Shown piece by piece: positions 1-13,200 of a stretch of 64,000 nucleotides of DNA. The notes under the pieces were generated by a model that was given only the letters and a program-made list of their open reading frames with translations, did not search any database and had not been told where the DNA came from. Origin of the DNA: Megachile rotundata (lineage: Eukaryota; Arthropoda; Insecta; Hymenoptera; Megachilidae); assembly GCF_050947335.1 (NCBI RefSeq), contig NW_027473315.1, positions 2,418,001 through 2,482,000 of the forward strand, in the 5' to 3' direction. Within the stretch, counting starts at the first letter, position 1. Every line of letters begins with the position of its first letter. The translations under genes were made by a program, and so were the position numbers.

Positions 1-776
1 ATGATAGTGATTGTATGATTGTGATTGTATGATTGTGATTGTATGATTGTGATTGTATGATTGTGATTGTATGATTGTGATTGTATCATTGTGATTGTAT
101 GATTGTGATAATATGATTGTCATTGCATGATTGTTTTTGTATGATTGTGATTGTATGATTGTGATTGTATGATTGTGCCTGTATGATTGTGATGGTATGA
201 TTGTGATTGTATGATTGCGATTGTATGATTGCAATTTTATGAGTGTGATTATATGATTATGATTGTATGATTGTGATTGTATGATTGTTTTTGTATGATT
301 GTGATTGTATGATTGTGATTGTATGATTGTGATTGCATGATTGTGGTTGTATGATTATGGTTCTATTATTGTGATTGTATGATTGTTCTTGTATGATTAT
401 GATCGTATGATTGTAATTGCATGATCGTGATTGTATGATTGTGATTGTATGATTGTGATTGTATGATTGTGATTATATTATTGCGATAGTACGATTGTGA
501 TTGTATGATTGTGATTGCATGATTGTGATTGTATGATTGTGATTGTATGATTGTGATTGTATTATTGTGATTGTATGATTGCGATAGTACGATTGTGATT
601 GTATGATTGTGATTGTATGATTGTGATTGTATGATTGTGATTGTATGATTGTGATTGTATGATTGCGATAGTATGATTGTGATTGTATGATTGCGATAGT
701 ATGATTGTGATTGTATGATTGTGATTGTATCATTGTGATTGTATGATTGTGATCATATGATTGTGATTGTATGATT

Positions 777-1749
777 GTTTTTCTATGATTGTTTTTCTAT
801 GATTGTGATTGTATGATTGTGATTGTATGATTGTGATTGTATGATTGCGATAGTATGATTGTGATTGTATGATTGTGATTGTATGATTGTGATTGTATAA
901 TTGTGATTGTATGATTGAGATTGTATGATTGTGATTGTATGATTGTGATTGTATTATTGTGATTGTATGATTGTGATTGTATGATTGTGAATGTATGATT
1001 GTGATTGTATGATAGTGATTGTGTGATTCTGATTGTATGATTGTTTTTGTATGATTGTGATTGTATAGTAGTAATTGTATGATTGTCATCGTATGATTGT
1101 GATTGTATGATTGTGATTGTATAGTAGTAATTGTATGATTGTCTTCGTATGATTGTGATCGTATGATTGTGATTGTATGATTGTGATTGTATGATTGTGA
1201 TTGTATGATTGTGATTGTATGATTGTGATTGTATGATTGTGATTGTATCATTGTGATTGTATGATTGTGATCATATGATTGTGATTGTATGATTGTGATT
1301 GTATGATTGTTTTTCTATGATTGTTTTTCTATGATTGTGATTGTATGATTGTGATTGTATGATTGTGATTGTATGATTGCGATAGTATGATTGTGATTGT
1401 ATGATTGTGATTGTATGATTGTGATTGTATAATTGTGATTGTATGATTGAGATTGTATGATTGTGATTGTATGATTGTGATTGTATTATTGTGATTGTAT
1501 GATTGTGATTGTATGATTGTGAATGTATGATTGTGATTGTATGATAGTGATTGTGTGATTCTGATTGTATGATTGTTTTTGTATGATTGTGATTGTATAG
1601 TAGTAATTGTATGATTGTCATCGTATGATTGTGATTGTATGATTGTGATTGTATAGTAGTAATTGTATGATTGTCTTCGTATGATTGTGATCGTATGATT
1701 GTGATTGTATGATTGTGATTGTATGATTGTGATTGTATGATTGTGATTG
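777..1749. repeat. 532-bp higher-order tandem pair
   Basis: Two consecutive copies of a 38-monomer block begin at 777 and 1309 (532 bp apart). Each opens with two adjacent monomers carrying TTTTTC and continues with the same order of variants (GCGATAG, TATAATTG, GAGATTG, TATTATTG, GAATG, the GTGTGATTCTG monomer, TATAGTAG). The second copy is two monomers shorter near its end. The doubled TTTTTC marker also occurs at 3157, 6810, 8863, 9395, 13244, 59842 and 61928. The 8863/9395 pair repeats the 532-bp spacing exactly, so this pair was copied as a unit. Confidence 0.75.
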
Positions 1750-2210
1750 CATCATTGTGATTGTATGATTGTGATCATATGATTGTGATTGTATGATTGT
1801 GGTTGTATGATTGTTTTTGTATGATTGTGATTGTATAGTAGTAATTGTATGATTGTCATCGTATGATTGTGATTGTACGATTGTTTTTGTATGATTGTGA
1901 TTGTATAGTAGTAATTGTATGATTGACTTCGTATGATTGTGATTGTATAGTAGTAATTGTATGATTGACTTCGTATGATTGTGATCGTATGATTGTGATT
2001 GTATGATTGTGATTGTATGATTGTTTTTGTATGATTGTGATTGTATAGTAGTAATTGTATGATTGTCATCGTATGATTGTGATTGTATGATTGTTTTTGT
2101 ATGATTGTGATTGTATAGTAGTAATTGTATGATTGTCTTCGTATGATTGTGATCGTATGATTGTGATTGTATGATTGTGATTGTATGATTGTGATTGTAT
2201 GATTGTGATT
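1200..2210. repeat. Higher-order block, copy at +1,848 bp
   Basis: About 1 kb of variant monomer order seen here recurs at about 3048-4058, shifted by 1,848 bp (132 monomers). The match covers the TTTTTC doublet, the TATAATTG monomer, the GTGTGATTCTG monomer, successive TATAGTAG modules and the two GACTTCG monomers. A few single-base differences are visible, for example GTGGTTG near 1800 where the partner has GTGATTG. Ends are approximate because flanking consensus monomers are uninformative. Confidence 0.75.
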
Positions 2211-3047
2211 GTATGATTGTTTTTGTATGATTGTGATTGTATAGTAGTAATTGTATGATTGTCATCGTATGATTGTCATTGTATGATTGTGATTGTATCA
2301 TTGTGATTGAATGATTGCGAGTGTATGATTGCGATTGTATGATTGCGATCGTATGATTGTGATTGTTTGATTGCGATTGTATGATTGTGATTGTATGATT
2401 GCGATTGTATGATTGCAATTTTATGAGTGTGATTATATGATTATGATTGTATGATTGTGATTGTATGATTGTGATTGTATGATTGTGATTGTATGATTGT
2501 TTTTGTATGATTGTGATTGTATGATTGTGATTGTATGATTGTGATTGCATGATTGTGATTGAATGATTGTGATTGTATGATTGTGATTGTACGATTGTGA
2601 TTGTATGATTGCGATATTATGATTGTGATTGTATGATTGTGATTGTATGATTGTGATTGTATGATTGTGATTGTATGATTGTGATTGTATGATTGTGATT
2701 GTATGATTGTGATTGTATGATTGTGATTGTATGATTGCGATTGTATGATTGTGATTGTATGATTGAGATTGTATGATTGTGATTGTATTATTGTGGTCGT
2801 ATGATTGTGATTGTATGATTGTGATTGTATGATTGTTTTTGTATGATTGTGATTGTATGATTGTGATTGTATGATTGTGATTATATTATTGTGATTGTAT
2901 GATTGTGATTGTATGATTGTGATTGTATGATTGTGAATGTATGATTGTGATTGTATGATTGTGATTGTATGATTGTGATTGTATGATTGTTTTTGTATGA
3001 TTGTGATTGTATAGTAGTAATTGTATGATTGTCATCGTATGATTGTG

Positions 3048-5180
3048 ATCGTATGATTGTGATTGTATGATTGTGATTGTATGATTGTGATTGTATCATT
3101 GTGATTGTATGATTGTGATCATATGATTGTGATTGTATGATTGTGATTGTATGATTGTTTTTCTATGATTGTTTTTCTATGATTGTGATTGTATGATTGT
3201 GATTGTATGATTGTGATTGTATGATTGCGATAGTATGATTGTGATTGTATGATTGTGATTGTATGATTGTGATTGTATAATTGTGATTGTATGATTGAGA
3301 TTGTATGATTGTGATTGTATGATTGTGATTGTATTATTGTGATTGTATGATTGTGATTGTATGATTGTGAATGTATGATTGTGATTGTATGATAGTGATT
3401 GTGTGATTCTGATTGTATGATTGTTTTTGTATGATTGTGATTGTATAGTAGTAATTGTATGATTGTCATCGTATGATTGTGATTGTATGATTGTGATTGT
3501 ATAGTAGTAATTGTATGATTGTCTTCGTATGATTGTGATCGTATGATTGTGATTGTATGATTGTGATTGTATGATTGTGATTGTATGATTGTGATTGCAT
3601 CATTGTGATTGTATGATTGTGATCATATGATTGTGATTGTATGATTGTGATTGTATGATTGTTTTTGTATGATTGTGATTGTATAGTAGTAATTGTATGA
3701 TTGTCATCGTATGATTGTGATTGTACGATTGTTTTTGTATGATTATGATTGTATAGTAGTAATTGTATGATTGACTTCGTATGATTGTGATTGTATAGTA
3801 GTAATTGTATGATTGACTTCGTATGATTGTGATCGTATGATTGTGATTGTATGATTGTGATTGTATGATTGTTTTTGTATGATTGTGATTGTATAGTAGT
3901 AATTGTATGATTGTCATCGTATGATTGTGATTGTATGATTGTTTTTGTATGATTGTGATTGTATAGTAGTAATTGTATGATTGTCTTCGTATGATTGTGA
4001 TCGTATGATTGTGATTGTATGATTGTGATTGTATGATTGTGATTGTATGATTGTGATTGTATCATTGTGATTGTATGATTGTGATCATATGATTGTGATT
4101 GTATGATTGTGATTGTATGATTGTTTTTGTGTGATTGTGATTGTATGATTGTGATTGTATGATTGTGATTGTATTATTGTGATTGTATGATTGTGATTGT
4201 ATGATTGCGATAGTATGATTGTGATTGTATGATTGCGATAGTATGATTGCGATTGTATGATTGCGATTGTATGATTGTGATTGTATGATTGTGATTGTAT
4301 GATTGTGATTGTATGATTGAGATTGTATGATTGTGATTGTATTATTGTGATTGTATGATTGTGATTGTATGATTGTGATTGTATGATTGTGAATGTATGA
4401 TTGTGATTGTATGATTGTGATTGTATGATTGTGATTGTATGATTGTGATTGTATGATTGTGATTGTATCATTGTGATTGTATGATTGTGATCATATGATT
4501 GTGATTGTATGATTGTGATTGTATGATTGTTTTTGTATGATTGTGATTGTATGATTGTGATTGTATGATTGTGATTGTATTATTGTGATTGTATGATTGT
4601 GATTGTATGATTGTGATTGTATGATTGCGATAGTATGATTGTGATTGTATGATTGTGATTGTATGACTGTGATTGTATAATTGTGATTGTATGATTGAGA
4701 TTGTATGATTGTGATTGTATGATTGTGATTGTATGATTGTGATTGTATGATTGTGATTGTATGATTGTGATTGTATGATTGTGAATGTATGATTGTGATT
4801 GTATGATAGTGATTGTGTGATTCTGATTGTATGATTGTTTTTGTATGATTGTGATTGTATAGTAGTAATTGTATGATTGTCATCGTATGATTGTGATTGT
4901 ATGATTGTTTTTGTGTGATTGTGATTGTATAGTAGTAATTGTATGATTGTCTTCGTATGATTGTGATCGTATGATAGTGATTGTATGATTGTGATTGTAT
5001 GATTGTGATTGTATGATTGTGATTGTATGATTGTGATTGTATGATTGTGATTGTATGATTGTGATTGTATGATTGTGATTGTATCATTGTGATTGTATGA
5101 TTGTGATTATATGATTGTCATTGCATGATTGTTTTTGTATGATTGTGATTGTATGATTGTGATTGTATGATTGTGCCTGT
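3048..5180. repeat. Higher-order block, copied at +6,238 bp
   Basis: This segment begins with the 1,848-bp shifted copy of 1200-2210 and continues into further ordered variants. The whole stretch recurs at about 9286-11418 with a shift of 6,238 bp. The shift becomes 6,224 bp (one monomer less) before the ATGAGTGTGATTA marker (5239 against 11463). Because 6,238 is not a multiple of 14, the two copies lie on different sides of a net register change, explained by the small indels near 5949, 8106 and 8214. Confidence 0.75.
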
Positions 5181-8100
5181 ATGATTGTGATTGTATGATT
5201 GTGATTGTATGATTGCGATTGTATGATTGCAATTTTATGAGTGTGATTATATGATTATGATTGTATGATTGTGATTGTATGATTGTTTTTGTATGATTGT
5301 GATTGTATGATTGTGATTGTATGATTGTGATTGCATGATTGTGGTTGTATGATTATGGTTCTATTATTGTGATTGTATGATTGTTCTTGTATGATTATGA
5401 TCGTATGATTGTAATTGCATGATCGTGATTGTATGATTGTGATTGTATGATTGTGATTGTATGATTGTGATTATATTATTGCGATAGTACGATTGTGATT
5501 GTATGATTGTGATTGCATGATTGTGATTGTATGATTGTGATTGTATGATTGTGATTGTATTATTGTGATTGTATGATTGCGATAGTATGATTGTGATTGT
5601 ATGATTGTGATTGTATGATTGTGATTGTATGATTGTGATTGTATGATTGTGATTGTATGATTGTGATTGTATGATTGAGATTGTATGATTGTGATTGTAT
5701 TATTGTGATTGTATGATTGTGATTGTATGATTGTGATTGTATGATTGTGAATGTATGATTGTGATTGTATGATTGTGATTGTATGATTGTTTTTGTATGA
5801 TTGTGATTGTACGGTAGTAATTGTATGGTTGTCATCGTATGATTGTGATTGTATGATTGTTTTTGTATGATTGTGATTGTATAGTAGTAATTGTATGATT
5901 GTCTTCGTATGATTGTGATCGTATGATTGTGATTGTATGATTGTGATTGGTTGATGTGATTGTATGATTGTGATTGTATCATTGTGATTGTATGATTGTG
6001 ATCATATGATTGTGATCATATGATTGTGATTGTATGATTGTGATTGTATGATTGTTTTTGTATGATTGTGATTGTATGATTGCGATTGTATGATTGTGAT
6101 TGTATGATTGTGATTGTATTATTGTGATTGTATGATTGTGATTGTATGATTGCGATAGTATGATTGTGATTGTATGATTGTGATCGTACGATTGTGATTG
6201 TATGATTGCGATATTATGATTGTTATTGTATGATTGTGATTGTATGATTGTGATTGTATGATTGTGATTGTATGATTGTGATTGTATGATTGTGATTGTA
6301 TGATTGTGATTGTATGATTGTGATTGTATGATTGCGATTGTATGATTGTGATTGTATGATTGAGATTGTATGATTGTGATTGTATTATTGTGGTTGTATG
6401 ATTGTGATTGTATGATTGTGATTGTATGATTGTTTTTGTATGATTGTGATTGTATGATTGTGATTGTATGATTGTGATTATATTATTGTGATTGTATGAT
6501 TGTGATTGTATGATTGTGATTGTATGATTGTGAATGTATGATTGTGATTGTATGATTGTGATTGTATGATTGTGATTGTATGATTGTGATTGTATGATTG
6601 TGATTGTATGATTGTTTTTGTATGATTGTGATTGTATAGTAGTAATTGTATGATTGTCATCGTATGATTGTGATCGTATGATTGTGATTGTATGATTGTG
6701 ATTGTATGATTGTGATTGTATGATTGTGATTGTATGATTGTGATTGTATCATTGTGATTGTATGATTGTGATCATATGATTGTGATTGTATGATTGTGAT
6801 TGTATGATTGTTTTTCTATGATTGTTTTTCTATGATTGTGATTGTATGATTGTGATTGTATGATTGTGATTGTATGATTGCGATAGTATGATTGTGATTG
6901 TATGATTGTGATTGTATGATTGTGATTGTATAATTGTGATTGTATGATTGAGATTGTATGATTGTGATTGTATTATTGTGATTGTATGATTGTGATTGTA
7001 TGATTGTGATTGTATGATTGTGAATGTATGATTGTGATTGTATGATAGTGATTGTGTGATTCTGATTGTATGATTGTTTTTGTATGATTGTGATTGTATA
7101 GTAGTAATTGTATGATTGTCATCGTATGATTGTTTTTGTATGATTGTGATTGTATAGTAGTAATTGTATGATTGTCTTCGTATGATTGTGATCGTATGAT
7201 TGTGATTGTATGATTGTGATTGTATGATTGTGATTGTATGATTGTGATTGCATCATTGTGATTGTATGATTGTGATCATATGATTGTGATTGTATGATTG
7301 TGATTGTATGATTGTTTTTGTATGATTGTGATTGTATAGTAGTAATTGTATGATTGTCATCGTATGATTGTGATTGTACGATTGTTTTTGTATGATTGTG
7401 ACTGTATAGTAGTAATTGTATGATTGACTTCGTATGATTGTGATCGTATGATTGTGATTGTATGATTGTGATTGTATGATTGTTTTTGTATGATTGTGAT
7501 TGTATAGTAGTAATTGTATGATTGTCATCGTATGATTGTGATTGTATGATTGTTGTTGTATGATTGTGATTGTATAGTAGTAATTGTATGATTGTCTTCG
7601 TATGATTGTGATCGTATGATTGTGATTGTATGATTGTGATTGTATGATTGTGATTGTATGATTGTGATTGTATCATTGTGATTGTATGATTGTGATCATA
7701 TGATTGTGATTGTATGATTGTGATTGTATGATTGTTTTTGTGTGATTGTGATTGTATGATTGTGATTGTATGATTGTGATTGTATTATTGTGATTGTATG
7801 ATTGTGATTGTATGATTGCGATAGTATGATTGTGATTGTATGATTGCGATAGTATGATTGCGATTGTATGATTGTGATTGTATGATTGTGATTGTATGAT
7901 TGTGATTGTATGATTGAGATTGTATGATTGTGATTGTATTATTGTGATTGTATGATTGTGATTGTATGATTGTGATTGTATGATTGTGAATGTATGATTG
8001 TGATTGTATGATTGCGATAGTATGATTGCGATTGTATGATTGTGATTGTATGATTGTGATTGTATGATTGTGATTGTATGATTTTGATTGTATGATTGTG

Positions 8101-8850
8101 ATTGTATGATTCTATGATTGTTTTTGTATGATTGTGATTGTATAGTAGTAATTGTATGATTGTCATCGTATGATTGTGATTGTATGATTGTTTTTGTGTG
8201 ATTGTGATTGTATGGGCAGTAATTGTATGATTGTCTTCGTATGATTGTGATCGTATGATAGTGATTGTATGATTGTGATTGTATGATTGTGATTGTATGA
8301 TTGTGATTGTATGATTGTGATTGTATGATTGTGATTGTATCATTGTGATTGTATGATTGTGATTATATGATTGTCATTGCATGATTGTTTTTGTATGATT
8401 GTGATTGTATGATTGTGATTGTATGATTGTGCCTGTATGATTGTGATGGTATGATTGTGATTGTATGATTGCGATTGTATGATTGCAATTTTATGAGTGT
8501 GATTATATGATTATGATTGTATGATTGTGATTGTATGATTGTTTTTGTATGATTGTGATTGTATGATTGTGATTGTATGATTGTGATTGCATGATTGTGG
8601 TTGTATGATTATGGTTCTATTATTGTGATTGTATGATTGTTCTTGTATGATTATGATCGTATGATTGTAATTGCATGATCGTGATTGTATGATTGTGATT
8701 GTATGATTGTGATTGTATGATTGTGATTATATTATTGCGATAGTACGATTGTGATTGTATGATTGTGATTGCATGATTGTGATTGTATGATTGTGATTGT
8801 ATGATTGTGATTGTATTATTGTGATTGTATGATTGCGATAGTATGATTGT

Positions 8851-10296
8851 GATTGTATGATTGTTTTTCTATGATTGTTTTTCTATGATTGTGATTGTAT
8901 GATTGTGATTGTATGATTGTGATTGTATGATTGCGATAGTATGATTGTGATTGTATGATTGTGATTGTATGATTGTGATTGTATAATTGTGATTGTATGA
9001 TTGAGATTGTATGATTGTGATTGTATGATTGTGATTGTATTATTGTGATTGTATGATTGTGATTGTATGATTGTGAATGTATGATTGTGATTGTATGATA
9101 GTGATTGTGTGATTCTGATTGTATGATCGTTTTTGTATGATTGTGATTGTATAGTAGTAATTGTATGATTGTCATCGTATGATTGTGATTGTATGATTGT
9201 GATTGTATAGTAGTAATTGTATGATTGTCTTCGTATGATTGTGATCGTATGATTGTGATTGTATGATTGTGATTGTATGATTGTGATTGTATGATTGTGA
9301 TTGTATGATTGTGATTGTATGATTGTGATTGTATCATTGTGATTGTATGATTGTGATCATATGATTGTGATTGTATGATTGTGATTGTATGATTGTTTTT
9401 CTATGATTGTTTTTCTATGATTGTGATTGTATGATTGTGATTGTATGATTGTGATTGTATGATTGCGATAGTATGATTGTGATGGTATGATTGTGATTGT
9501 ATGATTGTGATTGTATAATTGTGATTGTATGATTGAGATTGTATGATTGTGATTGTATGATTGTGATTGTATTATTGTGATTGTATGATTGTGATTGTAT
9601 GATTGTGAATGTATGATTGTGATTGTATGATAGTGATTGTGTGATTCTGATTGTATGATTGTTTTTGTATGATTGTGATTGTATAGTAGTAATTGTATGA
9701 TTGTCATCGTATGATTGTGATTGTATGATTGTGATTGTATAGTAGTAATTGTATGATTGTCTTCGTATGATTGTGATCGTATGATTGTGATTGTATGATT
9801 GTGATTGTATGATTGTGATTGTATGATTGTGATTGCATCATTGTGATTGTATGATTGTGATCATATGATTGTGATTGTATGATTGTGGTTGTATGATTGT
9901 TTTTGTATGATTGTGATTGTATAGTAGTAATTGTATGATTGTCATCGTATGATTGTGATTGTACGATTGTTTTTGTATGATTGTGATTGTATAGTAGTAA
10001 TTGTATGATTGACTTCGTATGATTGTGATTGTATAGTAGTAATTGTATGATTGACTTCGTATGATTGTGATCGTATGATTGTGATTGTATGATTGTGATT
10101 GTATGATTGTTTTTGTATGATTGTGATTGTATAGTAGTAATTGTATGATTGTCATCGTATGATTGTGATTGTATGATTGTTTTTGTATGATTGTGATTGT
10201 ATAGTAGTAATTGTATGATTGTCTTCGTATGATTGTGATCGTATGATTGTGATTGTATGATTGTGATTGTATGATTGTGATTGTATGATTGTGATT
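8851..10296. repeat. Copy of 765-2210 (shift 8,086 bp)
   Basis: Marker monomers from 765-2210 recur here in the same order with a constant shift of 8,086 bp, including both TTTTTC doublets (777 and 1309 against 8863 and 9395) and the private GTGGTTG variant near 1800/9886. That private variant ties this copy to 1200-2210 rather than to 3048-4058. Upstream the shift to the first 560 bp of the window is 8,254 bp, so twelve monomers were gained or lost between. Confidence 0.72.
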
Positions 10297-13200
10297 GTAT
10301 CATTGTGATTGTATGATTGTGATCATATGATTGTGATTGTATGATTGTGATTGTATGATTGTTTTTGTGTGATTGTGATTGTATGATTGTGATTGTATGA
10401 TTGTGATTGTATTATTGTGATTGTATGATTGTGATTGTATGATTGCGATAGTAGGATTGTGATTGTATGATTGCGATAGTATGATTGCGATTGTATGATT
10501 GTGATTGTATGATTGTGATTGTATGATTGGGATTGTATGATTGTGATTGTATGATTGAGATTGTATGATTGTGATTGTATTATTGTGATTGTATGATTGT
10601 GATTGTATGATTGTGATTGTATGATTGTGAATGTATGATTGTGATTGTATGATTGTGATTGTATGATTGTGATTGTATGATTGTGATTGTATGATTGTGA
10701 TTGTATCATTGTGATTGTATGATTGTGATCATATGATTGTGATTGTATGATTGTGATTGTATGATTGTTTTTGTATGATTGTGATTGTATGATTGTGATT
10801 GTATGATTGTGATTGTATTATTGTGATTGTATGATTGTGATTGTATGATTGTGATTGTATGATTGCGATAGTATGATTGTGATTGTATGATTGTGATTGT
10901 ATGATTGTGATTGTATAATTGTGATTGTATGATTGAGATTGTATGATTGTGATTGTATGATTGTGATTGTATGATTGTGATTGTATGATTGTGATTGTAT
11001 GATTGTGATTGTATGATTGTGAATGTATGATTGTGATTGTATGATAGTGATTGTGTGATTCTGATTGTATGATTGTTTTTGTATGATTGTGATTGTATAG
11101 TAGTAATTGTATGATTGTCATCGTATGATTGTGATTGTATGATTGTTTTTGTGTGATTGTGATTGTATAGTAGTAATTGTATGATTGTCTTCGTATGATT
11201 GTGATCGTATGATAGTGATTGTATGATTGTGATTGTATGATTGTGATTGTATGATTGTGATTGTATGATTGTGATTGTATGATTGTGATTGTATGATTGT
11301 GATTGTATCATTGTGATTGTATGATTGTGATTATATGATTGTCATTGCATGATTGTTTTTGTATGATTGTGATTGTATGATTGTGATTGTATGATTGTGC
11401 CTGTATGATTGTGATTGTATGATTGTGATTGTATGATTGCGATTGTATGATTGCAATTTTATGAGTGTGATTATATGATTATGTTTGTATGATTGTGATT
11501 GTATGATTGTTTTTGTATGATTGTGATTGTATGATTGTGATTGTATGATTGTGATTGCATGATTGTGGTTGTATGATTATGGTTCTATTATTGTGATTGT
11601 ATGATTGTTCTTGTATGATTATGATCGTATGATTGTAATTGCATGATCGTGATTGTATGATTGTGATTGTATGATTGTGATTGTATGATTGTTTTTGTAT
11701 GATTGTGATTGTATAGTAGTAATTGTATGGTTGTCATCGTATGATTGTGATTGTATGATTGTTTTTGTATGATTGTGATTGTATAGTAGTAATTGTATGA
11801 TTGTCTTCGTATGATTGTGATCGTATGATTGTGATTGTATGATTGCGATAGTATGATTGTGATTGTATGATTGTGATTGCATGATTGTGATTGTATGATT
11901 GTGATTGTATGATTGTGATTGTATTATTGTGATTGTATGATTGCGATAGTATGATTGTGATTGTATGATTGTGATTGTATGATTGTGATTGTATGATTGT
12001 GATTGTATGATTGTGATTGTATGATTGAGATTGTATGATTGTGATTGTATTATTGTGATTGTATGATTGTGATTGTATGATTGTGATTGTATGATTGTGA
12101 ATGTATGATTGTGATTGTATGATTGTGATTGTATGATTGTGGTTGTATGATTGTTTTTGTATGATTGTGATTGTATAGTAGTAATTGTATGATTGTCATC
12201 GTATGATTGTGATTGTATGATTGTGATTGTATAGTAGTAATTGTATGATTGTCTTCGTATGATTGTGATCGTATGATTGTGATTGTATGATTGTGATTGT
12301 ATGATTGTGATTGTATGATTGTGATTGTATGATTGTGATTGTATCATTGTGATTGTATGATTGTGATCATATGATTGTGATTGTATGATTGTGATTGTAT
12401 GATTGTTTTTGTATGATTGTGATTGTATAGTAGTAATTGTATGATTGTCATCGTATGATTGTGATTGTATGATTGTTTTTGTATGATTGTGATTGTATAG
12501 TAGTAATTGTATGATTGACTTCGTATGATTGTGATCGTATGATTGTGATTGTATGATTGTGATTGTATGATTGTTTTTGTATGATTGTGATTGTATAGTA
12601 GTAATTGTATGGTTGTCATCGTATGATTGTGATTGTATGATTGTTTTTGTATGATTGTGATTGTATAGTAGTAATTGTATGATTGTCTTCGTATGATTGT
12701 GATCGTATGATTGTGATTGTATGATTGTGATTGGTTGATGTGATTGTATGATTGTGATTGTATCATTGTGATTGTATGATTGTGATCATATGATTGTGAT
12801 CATATGATTGTGATTGTATGATTGTGATTGTATGATTGTGATTGTATGATTGTTTTTGTATGATTGTGATTGTATGATTGCGATTGTATGATTGTGATTG
12901 TATGATTGTGATTGTATTATTGTGATTGTATGATTGTGATTGTATGATTGCGATAGTATGATTGTGATTGTATGATTGTGATCGTACGATTGTGATTGTA
13001 TGATTGCGATATTATGATTGTGATTGTATGATTGTGATTGTATGATTGTGATTGTATGATTGTGATTGTATGATTGTGATTGTATGATTGTGATTGTATG
13101 ATTGTGATTGTATGATTGCGATTGTATGATTGTGATTGTATGATTGTGATTGTATGATTGTGATTGTATGATTGTGATTGTATGATTGTGATTGTATGAT

